Assembly: GCA_000733355.1 (NCBI GenBank)
Contig: JNVV01000005.1
Coordinates: 278,371-342,370, forward strand
Source of the DNA: Falciphora oryzae
Lineage: Eukaryota > Ascomycota > Sordariomycetes > Magnaporthales > Magnaporthaceae
Length of the DNA: 64,000 bases
Direction of reading: 5' to 3'
The notes beneath the pieces were generated by a model, which was given only the letters and a program-made list of their open reading frames with translations, searched no databases and was not told the DNA's origin. Below, piece after piece: positions 31,401 to 41,967 of this stretch. A program made the translations under genes and the position numbers. Numbering within the stretch: position 1 is the stretch's first letter; each line of letters opens with the position of its first letter.

Positions 31401-31581
31401 TCCAGCACATGCATTTGTAGCTCACTGACGTCTATGTACACCTCTTGACGAGATCTCGCTCCCTCTCCACGAAGAACAACAGAAAGCCAACTGCCGCTAA
31501 CCAGCAAGGTAAATAAAGTACATATGCGCAAATATGCGTGTAATAAACAGCACACATATAGCAAGCAATCCATTGCCGGAG

Positions 31582-31617
<36 letters not shown>

Positions 31618-31732
31618 GAAGTAATAGTCCAAGCAAGGTGAATCATCTCAACTCGTCATAGGGAGGCAACATATCGCCCACCAGCCACCACACCCCAACG
31701 CTATTTTGTGCGTCACTGCGCTCGTGTAGCCG
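28412..31732. other. 3.3-kb gene-poor intergenic region
   Basis: Between two minus-strand genes. It must include the promoter and leader of the ML-domain gene and the 3' UTR of the MutL gene. Many ORFs of 60-180 codons on both strands, none with a recognisable family, consistent codon bias or splice logic that I can defend. Homopolymer tracts: T21 near 29255-29275, A14 near 30665-30678, A32 at 31584-31615. Confidence 0.5.
31584..31615. repeat. A32 homopolymer tract
   Basis: Thirty-two consecutive A, about 120 bp downstream of the MutL-type stop codon (that is, in its 3' flank, reading T32 on the coding strand). Longest homopolymer in the window. It could be a poly(A)-derived relic or a slippage-prone tract; length may be affected by assembly. 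Confidence 0.8.
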
Positions 31733-34437
31733 TCATGCCGCCGCTTCGCCGAGGTGAACCTCGAGATTGTAGCCATCCATTCTCTCTCCATAAGTGTCAG
31801 CGAGTCGTTGATGCAGGCGTTCCTTGATCCGCGCCTTGGAGGCGGTATCGATGGCTCGCAACCCGTGCTGGATGGTCCCTGTGAGCATGTAGTTATCAAC
31901 ACTTGACAGCCGGCATCCCAAGAACAAGTTCTTCAGCGGGCCAGGGCCGGCCCACGCCACGAGTCCGAGGGTGTCTTTGGTCGGCAACTCCAGAAACACA
32001 CTGTCATTGAGCTTCTCTGCATGCCCCGGAGGCCTGTCGAGTTTCCCGCCTCGAGCACTCGTCGAGGGCCGCTCCCTTGTGTGACATTGGTTGTCGTCTT
32101 CCATCAGATTGGGAGCAGCCGGCAAGTTGGCTTCGCGACGCGGGGCGTGGTTCAAGGCGGTCCATGCCGAAGTAAACGATGGTAGTGTCACAGTGCCCCG
32201 ACGAGTCTCCCCTCTGGGCGGGCTCGGAGGCCTTGGCAGTCTCATTCTTATGCTCTCGAGAAACTCACGCTCTGCCGTTGCTTCATCTCGGCTAGTCGAC
32301 GCAGAATCTGAAGGTGGCATGGATCCCGTATTTTCTTGTTCGCGACTCCTTGACGGACGTGCGTGATTCCAGGATGGAAGCCTTGTCCGTTGTATGCTAC
32401 ATCGAGCCCCTATGCCCTTCCCTTGTCCCTGGCCTGCAACCCCCCGCGCACGAGTCCTGGCTTCGGCCCTGGCAGATGGTGGCGGCGTCCGAAGTGCGCT
32501 GTCCGTGTCGCTTTGCTGTTGAGGGTTGATTCTTCGAGGCTGACGCTGACAACGCCCGCCTTTTGGGAAGGGACTTCGGAACGGCCCTCCGGGAACCGTT
32601 CCTTGGTGGTGAACAGGACGAGGTCTCAAGGAGCGCCCCGAACCGGGGACATCTAAATCTTGAACGATAGAGATCGAATCATCTGGTGACATGGTGTCAT
32701 CCTCCGGAGGCTCTTCCCAGAGGACACCTTCAGGGGCCAGCGTAGGGGGCGGGACCAAATGAGCAGACGACGAATGTGAACCCGGCACGACCGGGACAGA
32801 CGGACGAGGCCGTCTCGTCGCCGCATTCATTTTCGCCAACATCCAAGGATTGACGCCCTCCAGAGGTCGTGAAGCCGCCTCGTCTTCTGTCGGTGGCGTG
32901 TGGTTCCCTGTCTCCTTGATGGTTTGTTCATCCGAGGGCGAGTCATCCTCACTCATTTCATTGGCATCCATGTTGACTGTCCAGTTCAATACCCGCTGCG
33001 CTATCTGTTGTATGGTAGGCGGCATCTTGTTGCGTCCGAGACGTACCGTAGTAGCAGCGCCCGATTGGGGCTGGTCGCCGCCAGGTATTGCGCTGGTCTA
33101 GGGGGTCGTTAGCAAGGCAGCGCATGGTAAGAATACAATTTGATAGATACACTTGCATCCGTAATGATAGTTTCCCTGTGGTGCTTGTCACGCGTGAAGA
33201 TATCCTCTGTCTCCGATGGACCAACACACGAGCGAAGCTCCCTATCTGCAGATGTCTGGGTGCATTCAGGGGTATCGCTCGGGCAAGGGTTGTCTTCATG
33301 ACAAGCTTCTCGTCCATCAGGACTAGCGAGGTGCTGTTGATCTCCGCCTGGCCTGCGTGTTTTGTATATTCTCTCAAAGACCTTGTCGCAGGCACTGACG
33401 ATGGCGTGTTCATCAGCAAATAGCACGTCGTCCTTTGCTGGCTCGAGATTCACATCATAGGCTCCGTTGGGACACATAATGTTCAGTGCAATAAAGGGAT
33501 CCTTCAGCACGGTGTTACTGGCCTTGTCGAGAAAATAGCGTATGTGTCTTCTGAAACTGGAAACAATTTTCTTGAATGTGCCTCGAGTTGATGATACTGG
33601 ACGAGAATCCACCGCGAGGAAGCTCCCTTTCGAGATTTTGGCCGGGTTGGCGTTGGGCCCGGGGATGAATGCCTCGATTCTGACGATATCTTCCATCGCA
33701 CTTTCGACACAGTCATGAGTGGATGGGAGTAATGAAGAGCTCTCGATACATTGGGCAGCGAGATCATGGCCGAAGAGGCTTAGAGTGGCTTCTTTGATTC
33801 CTGACCCTGCTCGTGGCGAATATGACCATAGGGGTGACGACGACGACCCAGCCTCCCTCAAGGACATCTTGAGACACGGCCTTGCCAGGGCATATGCCGT
33901 AAGAAGCTGCTTGATCTTGTTCAAGGCTGATCGCGAGTCCTTTAGAGCGGCCTTCCTTCGGACGGGGTATCGAAAAAACAAATCGGTGACGGTGAACGTC
34001 GTGCCCACCGGGGTCGGCTTGCTTGCAGGCTTGAGCGGCCCCTTTCCCATGGGTAGCAGCTCAAATACCGCAGCCATCTTTTCTCTTGCGGTCCTGGTGG
34101 TGACGGTCACCTTCCCCACGGCACACATGGCGGCGATGGCCTCTCCCCTGAACCCTAGAGACGTGCCGCCGAGGGCCTTGAGCTGCTCGAGGCTGGCGAG
34201 CTTGCTCGTGTGGCCGCTGCGCCCGAGGGCCTCGTAGTCTGACGGGTCGATGCCTCCGCCATTGTCCCTGACCTCGATTCTGTCGACAGTGTTGGGTGAG
34301 ATCAGGACTTCGATGGCGGAGGCATCCGCGTCGATCGCGTTGTCGACGAGCTCCTTGACGACAGACAGGGGCGTGCTTATGACGACGTGGGCACGGAGCA
34401 GGCGGACGGTATCCTGGGGAAGTGGAACGATGGGCAT
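31733..34437 (-). CDS. MLH2: MutL-family mismatch repair protein, MLH2 (PMS1-like) type
   Basis: MutL homologue predicted to pair with Mlh1. Exons (minus): 34437-33151 and 33097-31733; 2652 nt, 883 aa. The N-terminal GHKL ATPase is intact: VVKELVDNAIDADASAIEVL (motif I), RIEVRDNGGGIDPSDYEALG (motif II), SLGFRGEAIAAMCAVGKVTV (motif III). The transducer-like domain follows (GSFLAVDSRPVSSTRGTFKK). The opening PIVPLPQDTVRLLRAHVVIS resembles Mlh2/PMS1 rather than Pms1/PMS2 or Mlh3. The C-terminal half is Ser/Pro/Arg-rich, and I find no DQHA-x2-E-x4-E endonuclease motif, as expected for Mlh2. The intron (33150-33098) uses a GTATCT donor, a GCTAAC branch and a CTAG acceptor; this donor is the one that keeps the long downstream frame. 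An earlier in-frame start at 34491 is GTG, so ATG 34437 is used. Divergent from RIB4. Confidence 0.85.
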
Positions 34438-35098
34438 GACTTGGCGGGCATCAAAACAAATGCAAGCCTCCTCCTGGGGATGCCCGGCCACAGATCCTCA
34501 CGCCCAGGGGAAACCGTTGGTCGTCGCAGGAGTAAGGAGGCGGGTTGCGTGGGGAAGTGGTCGAAGGAAGTTTTCACAGAGACGCATAGCATCAGGCTAC
34601 AGTGTGAGTCCCAGGACAGTTCCTAGGCTGAGATCCTGTCATGGTGGAAGGAGCACGATCGTGACTTCCGCTCCAAGCTTTCGGGTGCGTCTTCGTGGTT
34701 TCCACCTGTGCTTGGGAGCTAATTTCCTAAAAAGGCAGGTGAACGTCCCCAATGCCGCGAGTGACGTCGGGCGGCAGGCGTAGGAACAGCTCCTTGGCTG
34801 CACGACAAGGCCGTGCCGGCCTGCCTCAGCCAAGCTCCTTGTTTCGGAACGACGAGCATTGTGGAATGGGTACCAGTCAACCCCGCGATGAGCTCCCACT
34901 CACTCGCCTTGTTTGTAAGCTTCAATCACACTTCAAACCAAACAAAACACATCGCGAACAGCGACCTGCGCAAGGGAAAACAAGAAGAACAAAACTACAA
35001 ATACCAACAAAGGCCGTCGTTGGATAGGTACTCGTGCGCATCGCTCTCCTCAATCTTGAACCAGCCAAACCAGCGCGCGCGAACCCCCCACAGCGAAA
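34438..35098. promoter_or_regulatory. divergent intergenic region between MLH2 and RIB4
   Basis: About 660 bp with two divergent promoters. An A-rich leader (34940-35010) precedes RIB4. No gene supported. Confidence 0.5.
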
Positions 35099-35783
35099 AT
35101 GGTGCACACCAAGGGCCCGACCCCGCAGCAGTACGACGGCTCGTCCATGCGGATCGGCATCGTCCACGCCCGCTGGAACGAGGAGATCATCGAGCCGCTT
35201 CTCAAGGGGACCAAGGACAAGCTCCTGGCCTGCGGCGTCAAGGAGTCCAACATTGTCGTGCAGTCGGTCCCGGGCTCCTGGGAGCTCCCGTTCGCAGTCC
35301 AGAGGTGAGTGTGCCAATAAAAAAGACTACAAACTTATCACATCATCTGCTAACAGGCGCGATCGCGCGACAACCCCCAGACTCTACTCGGCCTCACAGC
35401 TCCAGACTCCCAGCGCCGGCCCCTTCCTCTCGGCCGGCGACCTCCTCGGCTCCAGCACGACCGACCTGACCCAGCTGACCCCTGCGACCGGTGGCCCATT
35501 GACAGGACCCTTCGATGCCCTAGTCGCCATCGGTGTTCTGATCAAGGGCGAGACCATGCACTTTGAGTACATCGCCGAAGCTGTTTCTCAGGGTCTGATG
35601 CGCGTCCAGCTCGACACAGGCGTGCCTGTCATCTTTGGCGTCCTTACTGTGCTCAACGACGACCAGGCAAAGGCCCGCGCTGGCCTCATCAGCGGCAGCC
35701 ACAACCATGGCGAGGACTGGGGCCTGGCCGCTATCGAGATGGCAGTGAGGAGGCGACACTGGGCTACGGGCAAGACGGAATAA
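35099..35783 (+). CDS. RIB4: 6,7-dimethyl-8-ribityllumazine synthase
   Basis: Penultimate enzyme of riboflavin synthesis: condenses the ribityl-aminouracil with dihydroxybutanone phosphate. Exons 35099-35304 and 35381-35783; 609 nt, 202 aa. N-terminal [20 protein letters not shown], then [17 protein letters not shown] across the splice site to LYSASQ; the core [20 protein letters not shown] and [20 protein letters not shown] contain the GxxxKGxTxHFExI signature with the active-site His, and [18 protein letters not shown] gives the second substrate loop. A Ser/Thr/Pro-rich insert of about 40 residues sits between the two halves; filamentous-fungal lumazine synthases are known to have an extended loop. 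Length near 200 fits that group. Confidence 0.96.
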
Positions 35784-36245
35784 ATATATCAGATAGAAAT
35801 ACACGCTGACCATGACAAAAATCTATGCCGGCTCTTGAAATATTAAATTATTGCGGAGGTAGACATATTTGCCTGTCTATCATGAGTTCGTTCCTGTATA
35901 AGCCAGTCCGATATACCCCATCCCATCTTCAACCATCAAAATGAACGCCAATATGTGGTGAAAAGTATAGAACAATGAGCGAGAGAATCCAGAGAGAACA
36001 GGTACAAGGAGTGTGTGGATATACAGTCCAATGGCTAAAACCGGAGAAGCTTTTCGACCTGCTGGGTTCTGGAAATTTAGAAGAACGAGGAAAAAACCAA
36101 AAAGTCAAGAGCAGAGAATGCGAGAAAAAGGAGAATAATTAAATTATTGTGTTCTTTCAAACTCTTGCATGCAAATTCTAGCATATGGGCTAGAAGGAAA
36201 AACATCCAGTTGGCGAAAGTGACAGTTAGATAGTGCGACAGATCA
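35784..36245. other. convergent 3' intergenic region (RIB4 / unknown protein gene)
   Basis: About 460 bp, AT-rich compared with flanking coding sequence, between convergent stop codons. No gene supported. Confidence 0.6.
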
Positions 36246-39200
36246 TCATCGGATCAGGGCGCTAATCTCGCTGCCGATAGATTTCTTCGTCTTCCACAGG
36301 GAACGCTTCTTCTCCCGCTTCTGCTTCATGGCAGCCCATCCTTCCTCATCATCTTCATCGTCAGAAGCCTGGGCAGCAGAGGTCTGCAGAGGGGACTTCG
36401 TCCGCTGCTGGTCCCAGCCCCCGCCTCCAAGAGTGCCCGACACCGAAGACTTCCTGCCATGGTGTTCCACAGGCGAGGGCAACGACGGCGATGCGGACAT
36501 CTTGGGCGCCGGCATGTGTGAAACTGGCCTGTACCTGCCAGGCAGACCAATGTTGCTCCGCTCCGAGGGAGCGATCGAAGGGGCGTATCCGTTGGTGCCC
36601 TGGATGCGGATGCTGGGAGCATAGCCGGGGTTCGGTGGCTGAATCCATGATGCCGAGCTAGGCTGCACCATGCTCATGGAGCGCATGTGGTTCTCGGGCC
36701 GGATAGGCATGTCATAGACAGAACCATTATCCATGAAGGAGTGTCTCATAGTGTCCGGTCCGCCCATGCCCATACCCATCATTCCACCGGGCCCCATCAT
36801 GCCCATTGGCCCGTTTGGCATGACCTGGCTCATGCGGTTGCCCCCGCCCTGCGCCATCATCTGCATGAACTGCATCTGCATCTGCATGAGCTGCGTCATT
36901 TGCTGGTTCATCTGCATCTGGGTTTGGTCTGTAGACGACATTGGCTGGTGGGCGTTCGGGTACATCATGTTGGAGGGGATTCCGGCCAGAGGATCGAATC
37001 CTGACGTGCTGCCGCCGAGGGAAAGCATGGGCTTGTGGGTATCGATGGCAGGGCTGCCACGCCTCAGGGCCCTCGAACGCTCCTCGTTGGCGATGACACC
37101 AACCAAACCACCGGGTGGGACACCAGCGGCCGGGGAGCCTCCGCTAAAAGACAGGCTCTCCCTGGGGGCGTGGTTGATGAGGCCTGCGCCAACGTAAGGG
37201 TCCTGAGGAAGGTTTCGCGCGAAGACTGGCAGACGGCCGCCACCACCACCACCGCCTTGAGGGGCGGGCGGTGGGTGGGAAACGTCGGCAACAGAGCCTG
37301 GACGTTGGTAGCTCGGTGCCTGGGCAGCGGCCCTGAGGTTCGGGTTCGACATCATAGTGCTCAGGCGGGTTGGTGGGCGGTTCTTGTTAGGGAACCCGTG
37401 AGCCGCCAGAATAGCCAGCGGAACCTCCTCGTCCTCCTCCTCGCCTTCCGAGTTCCCACTCGACTTTGGAGGCGACTGCCCTGGCGTGTTAACCAGATTA
37501 GGGGTGCTGAAGGACATGGCGATGCTGGGGCGAGACTGGTGGCCCGGTGCGGGCTCTCCCGTGACTTTCATCATCTGCTGGCGGTAGACCGCCATGTGTG
37601 CCTCTTGCTTCCTCCTCTGCTTCGCCGCTTGCTTGGACTTCTCAATCTCGTCCTCGTCATCATCGTAGTTGATCTCGTCTTCTTCGTCATCGTTATCCTT
37701 GTTCGGCGTCGTCTCATCCAAGGGCGACGTTTGACGTTCCTTGTCCTGGCGATACCTCTCGAACTGAGCGGGCGTCATAACTTTGTTCCGCGGGGGGCTT
37801 GGGCGCCGGGAGACGTAGCGGTTCGCGGCCCTGCTAGAAGCCGCAAGGTGGGTGTCAAAGAGATTGTCGTCGTCCTTGCTATCGAGTCTGGAGAGATGAG
37901 ACTCGGACTGAACCTGCCGGAAGCCGATTCCGAGAGTGTCTTCGTTCCGCCGGTAACGACCCGCACCCTGAGTCGGAGTGTTGTTTGTAGACAGAAACTT
38001 GCTCGCGGTGGAAATGTCGGTGAGGAGCGAGGTGTCCTCGTCCTCGCCTTCGGCCGAGTTGCGGTTTCCATAGGTGGCACTCCTGCGCTTGAGGCCAGGC
38101 TCCAGCGGTGAGGAAACTTTGTTCGATGTGTGTTTGGGGACGGGAGGAGGAACATTCTCGTTTGCCGGCGCTGGGGAGGCAATGTTTGGGCTGGCAACAA
38201 GGAGCCCCTCGCCCGAGTTGTGGCTGTTCCACGAAAGCGGAGAGGCCTCGATCCGAGAAGATTTGTCGATCTGCAGCGGAGCAGGCTGGTTCAGGCGGTT
38301 TCCGGTCAGCGAGCGAGGGCTTAGAGCCTGACGATCGGATGCATTTTCCCCCTTCAGAGTCATGACACTCTGCCTCTTGTCGAAACTGAGCATCTTGCTG
38401 AAGTCACCTCCCAGATCAAACTCCTCCTCCAGCTTGGGCGGAGTGGCTGTGCTCGAGGTGGATGATGTGGTCGCCCTAGCCCTCCCGAGCGGCGAGGCCT
38501 GCTCTGGAGTCGACACATCGGCGGTAAATGGCCTAGGCATGGGCTCTTCGGGCACAGAAGCTGGAGGTGAACCTTTCTTGGACCCTCCAAATGAGAAAGT
38601 CCGACCGGCAGCTCTTAGGAAACCGTTGGGGGACGTCTTCGGCAGGGGAGGCACGGCGGGAATGCCGGACCCGTTGTCGTACTGCCTCCTGGCGGGGGTT
38701 CTGGCCTCGTCCAATGGGCTGAGGTCGGTGGTGGAGGAGGGCGCTGTGGAAGCGTTACTGTGGCGTGACGAGGTGTCGGTCAGGGATGATTTCGCAGTGT
38801 TGTTGGAGACGCCGCTGCCGCTGTGGTGAGGAATGAAGAGAAGGTTAGCGGATTGTTGCTGGTTGAATTTAATCCAAGCGACAATTGTTGCAGCCCCTGG
38901 CGGCCCCATGGATCAACGCTGGGCAGCGGCAAGACGCTAGCACAGGCCAGCTAATTTGCAGTCTCAGCCCGCCTGAAAGACCAGGGGGTGTCCCTTTTCG
39001 GACCCACGACCTCGTGTCATGAACAGGGAGGCCAAGCAAGTTCTCTCGACTCTTGCCTCGCTTGACAGGTGGGTTTGGTTTGTTTTTGCACAGTACGCAC
39101 CGATTGTTCTTCATGTCAGCGAAGATGTTATCGTCCATGGGAGTGAGGTCGACGGACATGGCCGTCTTGGCTGGCTGGGGCTTGGCAGCCGCCATCATCC

Positions 39201-39336
39201 TCTTGCCGCCGTCGAAGGACTTGACATTGCTGGCGTCTGTCCTCTCCAGGACGCGGAACGAAGGTTCTACCGGTGCATGATCGTGACTGTCTGCGGTGGA
39301 CCTCCGCTTGCCGAACGGGACCGGAAACCTGGGCAT
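36246..39336 (-). CDS. large low-complexity protein with Met/Gln-rich segment, function unknown
   Basis: Not recognised as a named family. Exons (minus): 39336-39101 and 38820-36246; 2811 nt, 936 aa. Intron 39100-38821 (280 nt, long for this window) joins MKNNR to GSGVSNNTAK in phase. N-terminus PRFPVPFGKRRSTADSHDHA is basic. Most of the protein is Ser/Pro/Thr-rich and probably disordered. Features: acidic NKDNDDEEDEINYDDDEDEI followed by a Lys/Gln helix (EKSKQAAKQRRKQEAHMAVY), a conserved-looking VPLAILAAHGFPNKNRPPTR, a Met/Gln tract (MQMNQQMTQLMQMQMQFMQM) with Gly/Met run, and a basic C-terminus ending KSIGSEISALIR. The intact 2.6-kb frame and clean splice make it a real gene. Possibly a cytoskeletal or cortical scaffold, but that is a guess. 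Confidence 0.75.
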
Positions 39337-40855
39337 ATAGAACCGCTGTCTGGCCAGGGCCGCTCGTCACGACGAGACGACCTGCGGACTGGTGGGCAGT
39401 GGAGGGGGGCTGTAATCCCTTTTTCTAAGGCTTCTACGGTCGGTAGACTGGCCTTGTATGACGGAGGGCGGCCGAGCTGAAGGGTTGCCCTCTCGAAATC
39501 TCGGATCGGCTAAGGAAACGGCGTGGAGGTATCTGGCGGGCTGAGTCAAGGTGAATCAAGGTGACAGATGTGACGCGAACACTGATCGGCCAACTGCATA
39601 TCCGGTGGGCACTCAAAGGTTAGCAGCGTTCTCCAGGTATGTGGCTTCCCGTCCACTACGGGCTGCCACAAGGCCCGTCGAGAGAGTGGGCAGCGGGCGA
39701 AGGGGAGGCGGAATGCAATGTGCTCTCGTACGACAGAGAGGTGGCGGCGCGAGGCTCTTCCAAGACAGTGTTCCAAGAGGCGCGATTCCCAGATCCAGCA
39801 CACCTGAACAGTGGCTGCCTTGGTGTCTCCTCCGAGACCACTGCTGCTGACAAAACAAGCACGGCACAACACGAGGGCAGCGTGGGTGAGGAGGATGTGT
39901 AGCGGAAGAGGAGGCAAAGCTGGACTCACACTTTCGTGTCGTGGCACAGGCTCGAGAGACTCGGTGGTGAATGCCCTGGTGAAGTTGAGCAGGCCGCAAA
40001 TATGGCAGGGTCGGGAGGCGAGGCCTATTATTAGGAGGAACAAAGAGCGAATGCGCGATTCGCCCCAATGTTTCGTCTTGAGAGGGATAGCAGGCAGCAA
40101 GGCTAAGCGGAAACAATAGAAGACAAAAAAAAAAAGAGGGAGGAATTGAGACGACGGCAAGTAAACAACACGGCGGTTGCAAGGAGCTTGGACTTGGTGC
40201 GACGACGAAAGAGCAAAAGCCGGGCTAGAAACGCCTCGTCCGAGAATAAAAAGGGATATAGAATGGAAGATAACAATGGCGATTACGATGAGTGCCAACG
40301 ACAATAATAATGGTATAACGAGAGAACGCACTGCTGCAGGCTCGATTAGGGATGGGACCGACGGGGAAAAAAGACACCCGTTTGATGCAGAATGAACGAA
40401 CGATTGGGTGCTGTTGTGCTGTGTCGAGACCAAAGAGGCTCGCCTGCAAACACGTACACTAGGCCGCGTAGAGGAAGGGGAGAAAAAAAAAAAAAAAAAA
40501 AAAGGCCAAGGGCCAAGGGCGGCGGCAAGGGGCACTTCGCAGCGGACATGGGCGACACACGCTAAGAGACCAGGCCCGGCTGCAGCGCAGTCGACCAGGT
40601 GAGGTGAGGTGGGGTGCCTCCACTGGTCTAGGGTCGTCTTTCATGCTACCCACGGGAGTGGGCCGTGGTGAAGACCGGGGGATGCGAGCGCAGCAGGAAG
40701 GAGCGGGATGGAGGATCACAGGCCGTTTGTGGCCTGGTCACATAGCAGTCTCCGCCCGGTTAGGAATCATTGTTGCCATTTTTTCCTGTTTGTCGAGCCT
40801 GTTTTCCTTTTTCTCTTTCCTGTTCTTTATTTCTTTTTCTTTTTGTCCCGCCCTT

Positions 40856-40905
40856 TTTTTCTCGTTACTCGTCGCTGCAATTTTTCTCGTTACTCGTCGC
40901 GGCAA
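40856..40905. repeat. 25-bp tandem duplication
   Basis: Two adjacent 25-bp copies of TTTTTCTCGTTACTCGTCGC plus TGCAA, with one T-to-G change in the second copy. Confidence 0.85.
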
Positions 40906-41926
40906 TTCACACCTCTGAGCGCCCCCTGCACTTCTCGCCCGCTTTGCTGCTGTCAGCCATCCATCATGGACGTTGTGTTTAATTTGAGCAATTTTAGATC
41001 AGTCGTATATAATCCGCAGTGTTTGCTCTCGTGGGGGCAGTGAAGATTCGCGCTCCTCTCCCTTTGCCTTTATCCCCCACACGACCGACACAGGACGAGC
41101 CGAGACCAGACTATTATGAGAGTTCGTCCGGTCGACACTGCCCCTCGCGGGTCTCGTTGCGAGCCGGGGAGGAGGATGATACGATGATTATCAGTGCTTT
41201 GCCTTGCTCGCTGCAGAGGAACGATGGGAGCAGCTACACGCTAAGCATGGTGCCCTTTCAACTGTCGCGCTCGGGCGTTCCGTGGCGACTCGACAGACAG
41301 GCCTCGACCCAAGACAAGGGCCGGCCGAAAAACTGCCACTGGCGTCAGTTGATACGGGGAGGCTTTCCCGTTGAGATGTGCTGCACTGCCGCCGGGTTTC
41401 GGGAACGGAAACAGCGAGCAAGGACATGAAGTGCATACGCGAGCTGCTCAGCCAAGGGGCGAGCCAGCTTCAGTTCCTCGCCAGCTGCAACGTCGGGCCC
41501 TGTGAATGTGGACTTGATTCTTGTTTCTGATCGAGCCTTGGCCGGCCTTGCTCTGTCCTTGTTCCCACGTCGGCGCAAAGGACCCTGTGGTTATTGCTGC
41601 CTGCTAATTCCCAACGTGGGCCCAATCGAACCGCCATCCCACTTTCAACTGGGCCGCCACACACCCACTCGAGACTGCTGGGGGTGCGGTCGATGGGACC
41701 CGGCGCGGTGCGGTCTCGACAGAGCCAAACAAATTGCCCCGATCGGCGCTCGCTGGAACTTTCGACGCGGTGCTTTTTTCTCCTCTGCTCTGCCTCCCAA
41801 TGCGCTGGGCTCCATCCTCCGCACCCCACACTGCAGGGCGGACGACTCTGAAGAATCTCGTGTTGTTGTGTCCTATGGGCTGACAGTGAAAGTACTGTGC
41901 AGTGCAGTTTACGTGCCGTGCTCTGT

Positions 41927-41967
41927 GGGATGGATGGGATGGATGGATTGATGGATGGATGGGATGG
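41927..41967. repeat. GGAT/GGGAT microsatellite
   Basis: Imperfect repeats of GGAT with GGGAT and TGAT variants over about 40 bp. Confidence 0.85.

Noticed and set aside
34438..34491. Upstream extension of the MutL protein starting at 34491
   Set aside because: That codon is GTG; the first ATG (34437) directly precedes the conserved N-terminus.
37035..38111. 358-codon plus-strand ORF
   Set aside because: Antisense to the 936-aa unknown protein; Arg/Leu/Val-rich product typical of complement of GC3-biased coding sequence.
39542..39548. TGAGTCA heptamer upstream of the unknown-protein gene
   Set aside because: A 7-mer expected several times by chance in 64 kb, with no link to amino-acid metabolism here.
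39546..40535. 329-codon minus-strand ORF upstream of the unknown-protein gene
   Set aside because: Runs through a poly-Phe tract coded by a homopolymer, has mixed codon bias and no family resemblance; more likely leader or promoter sequence.
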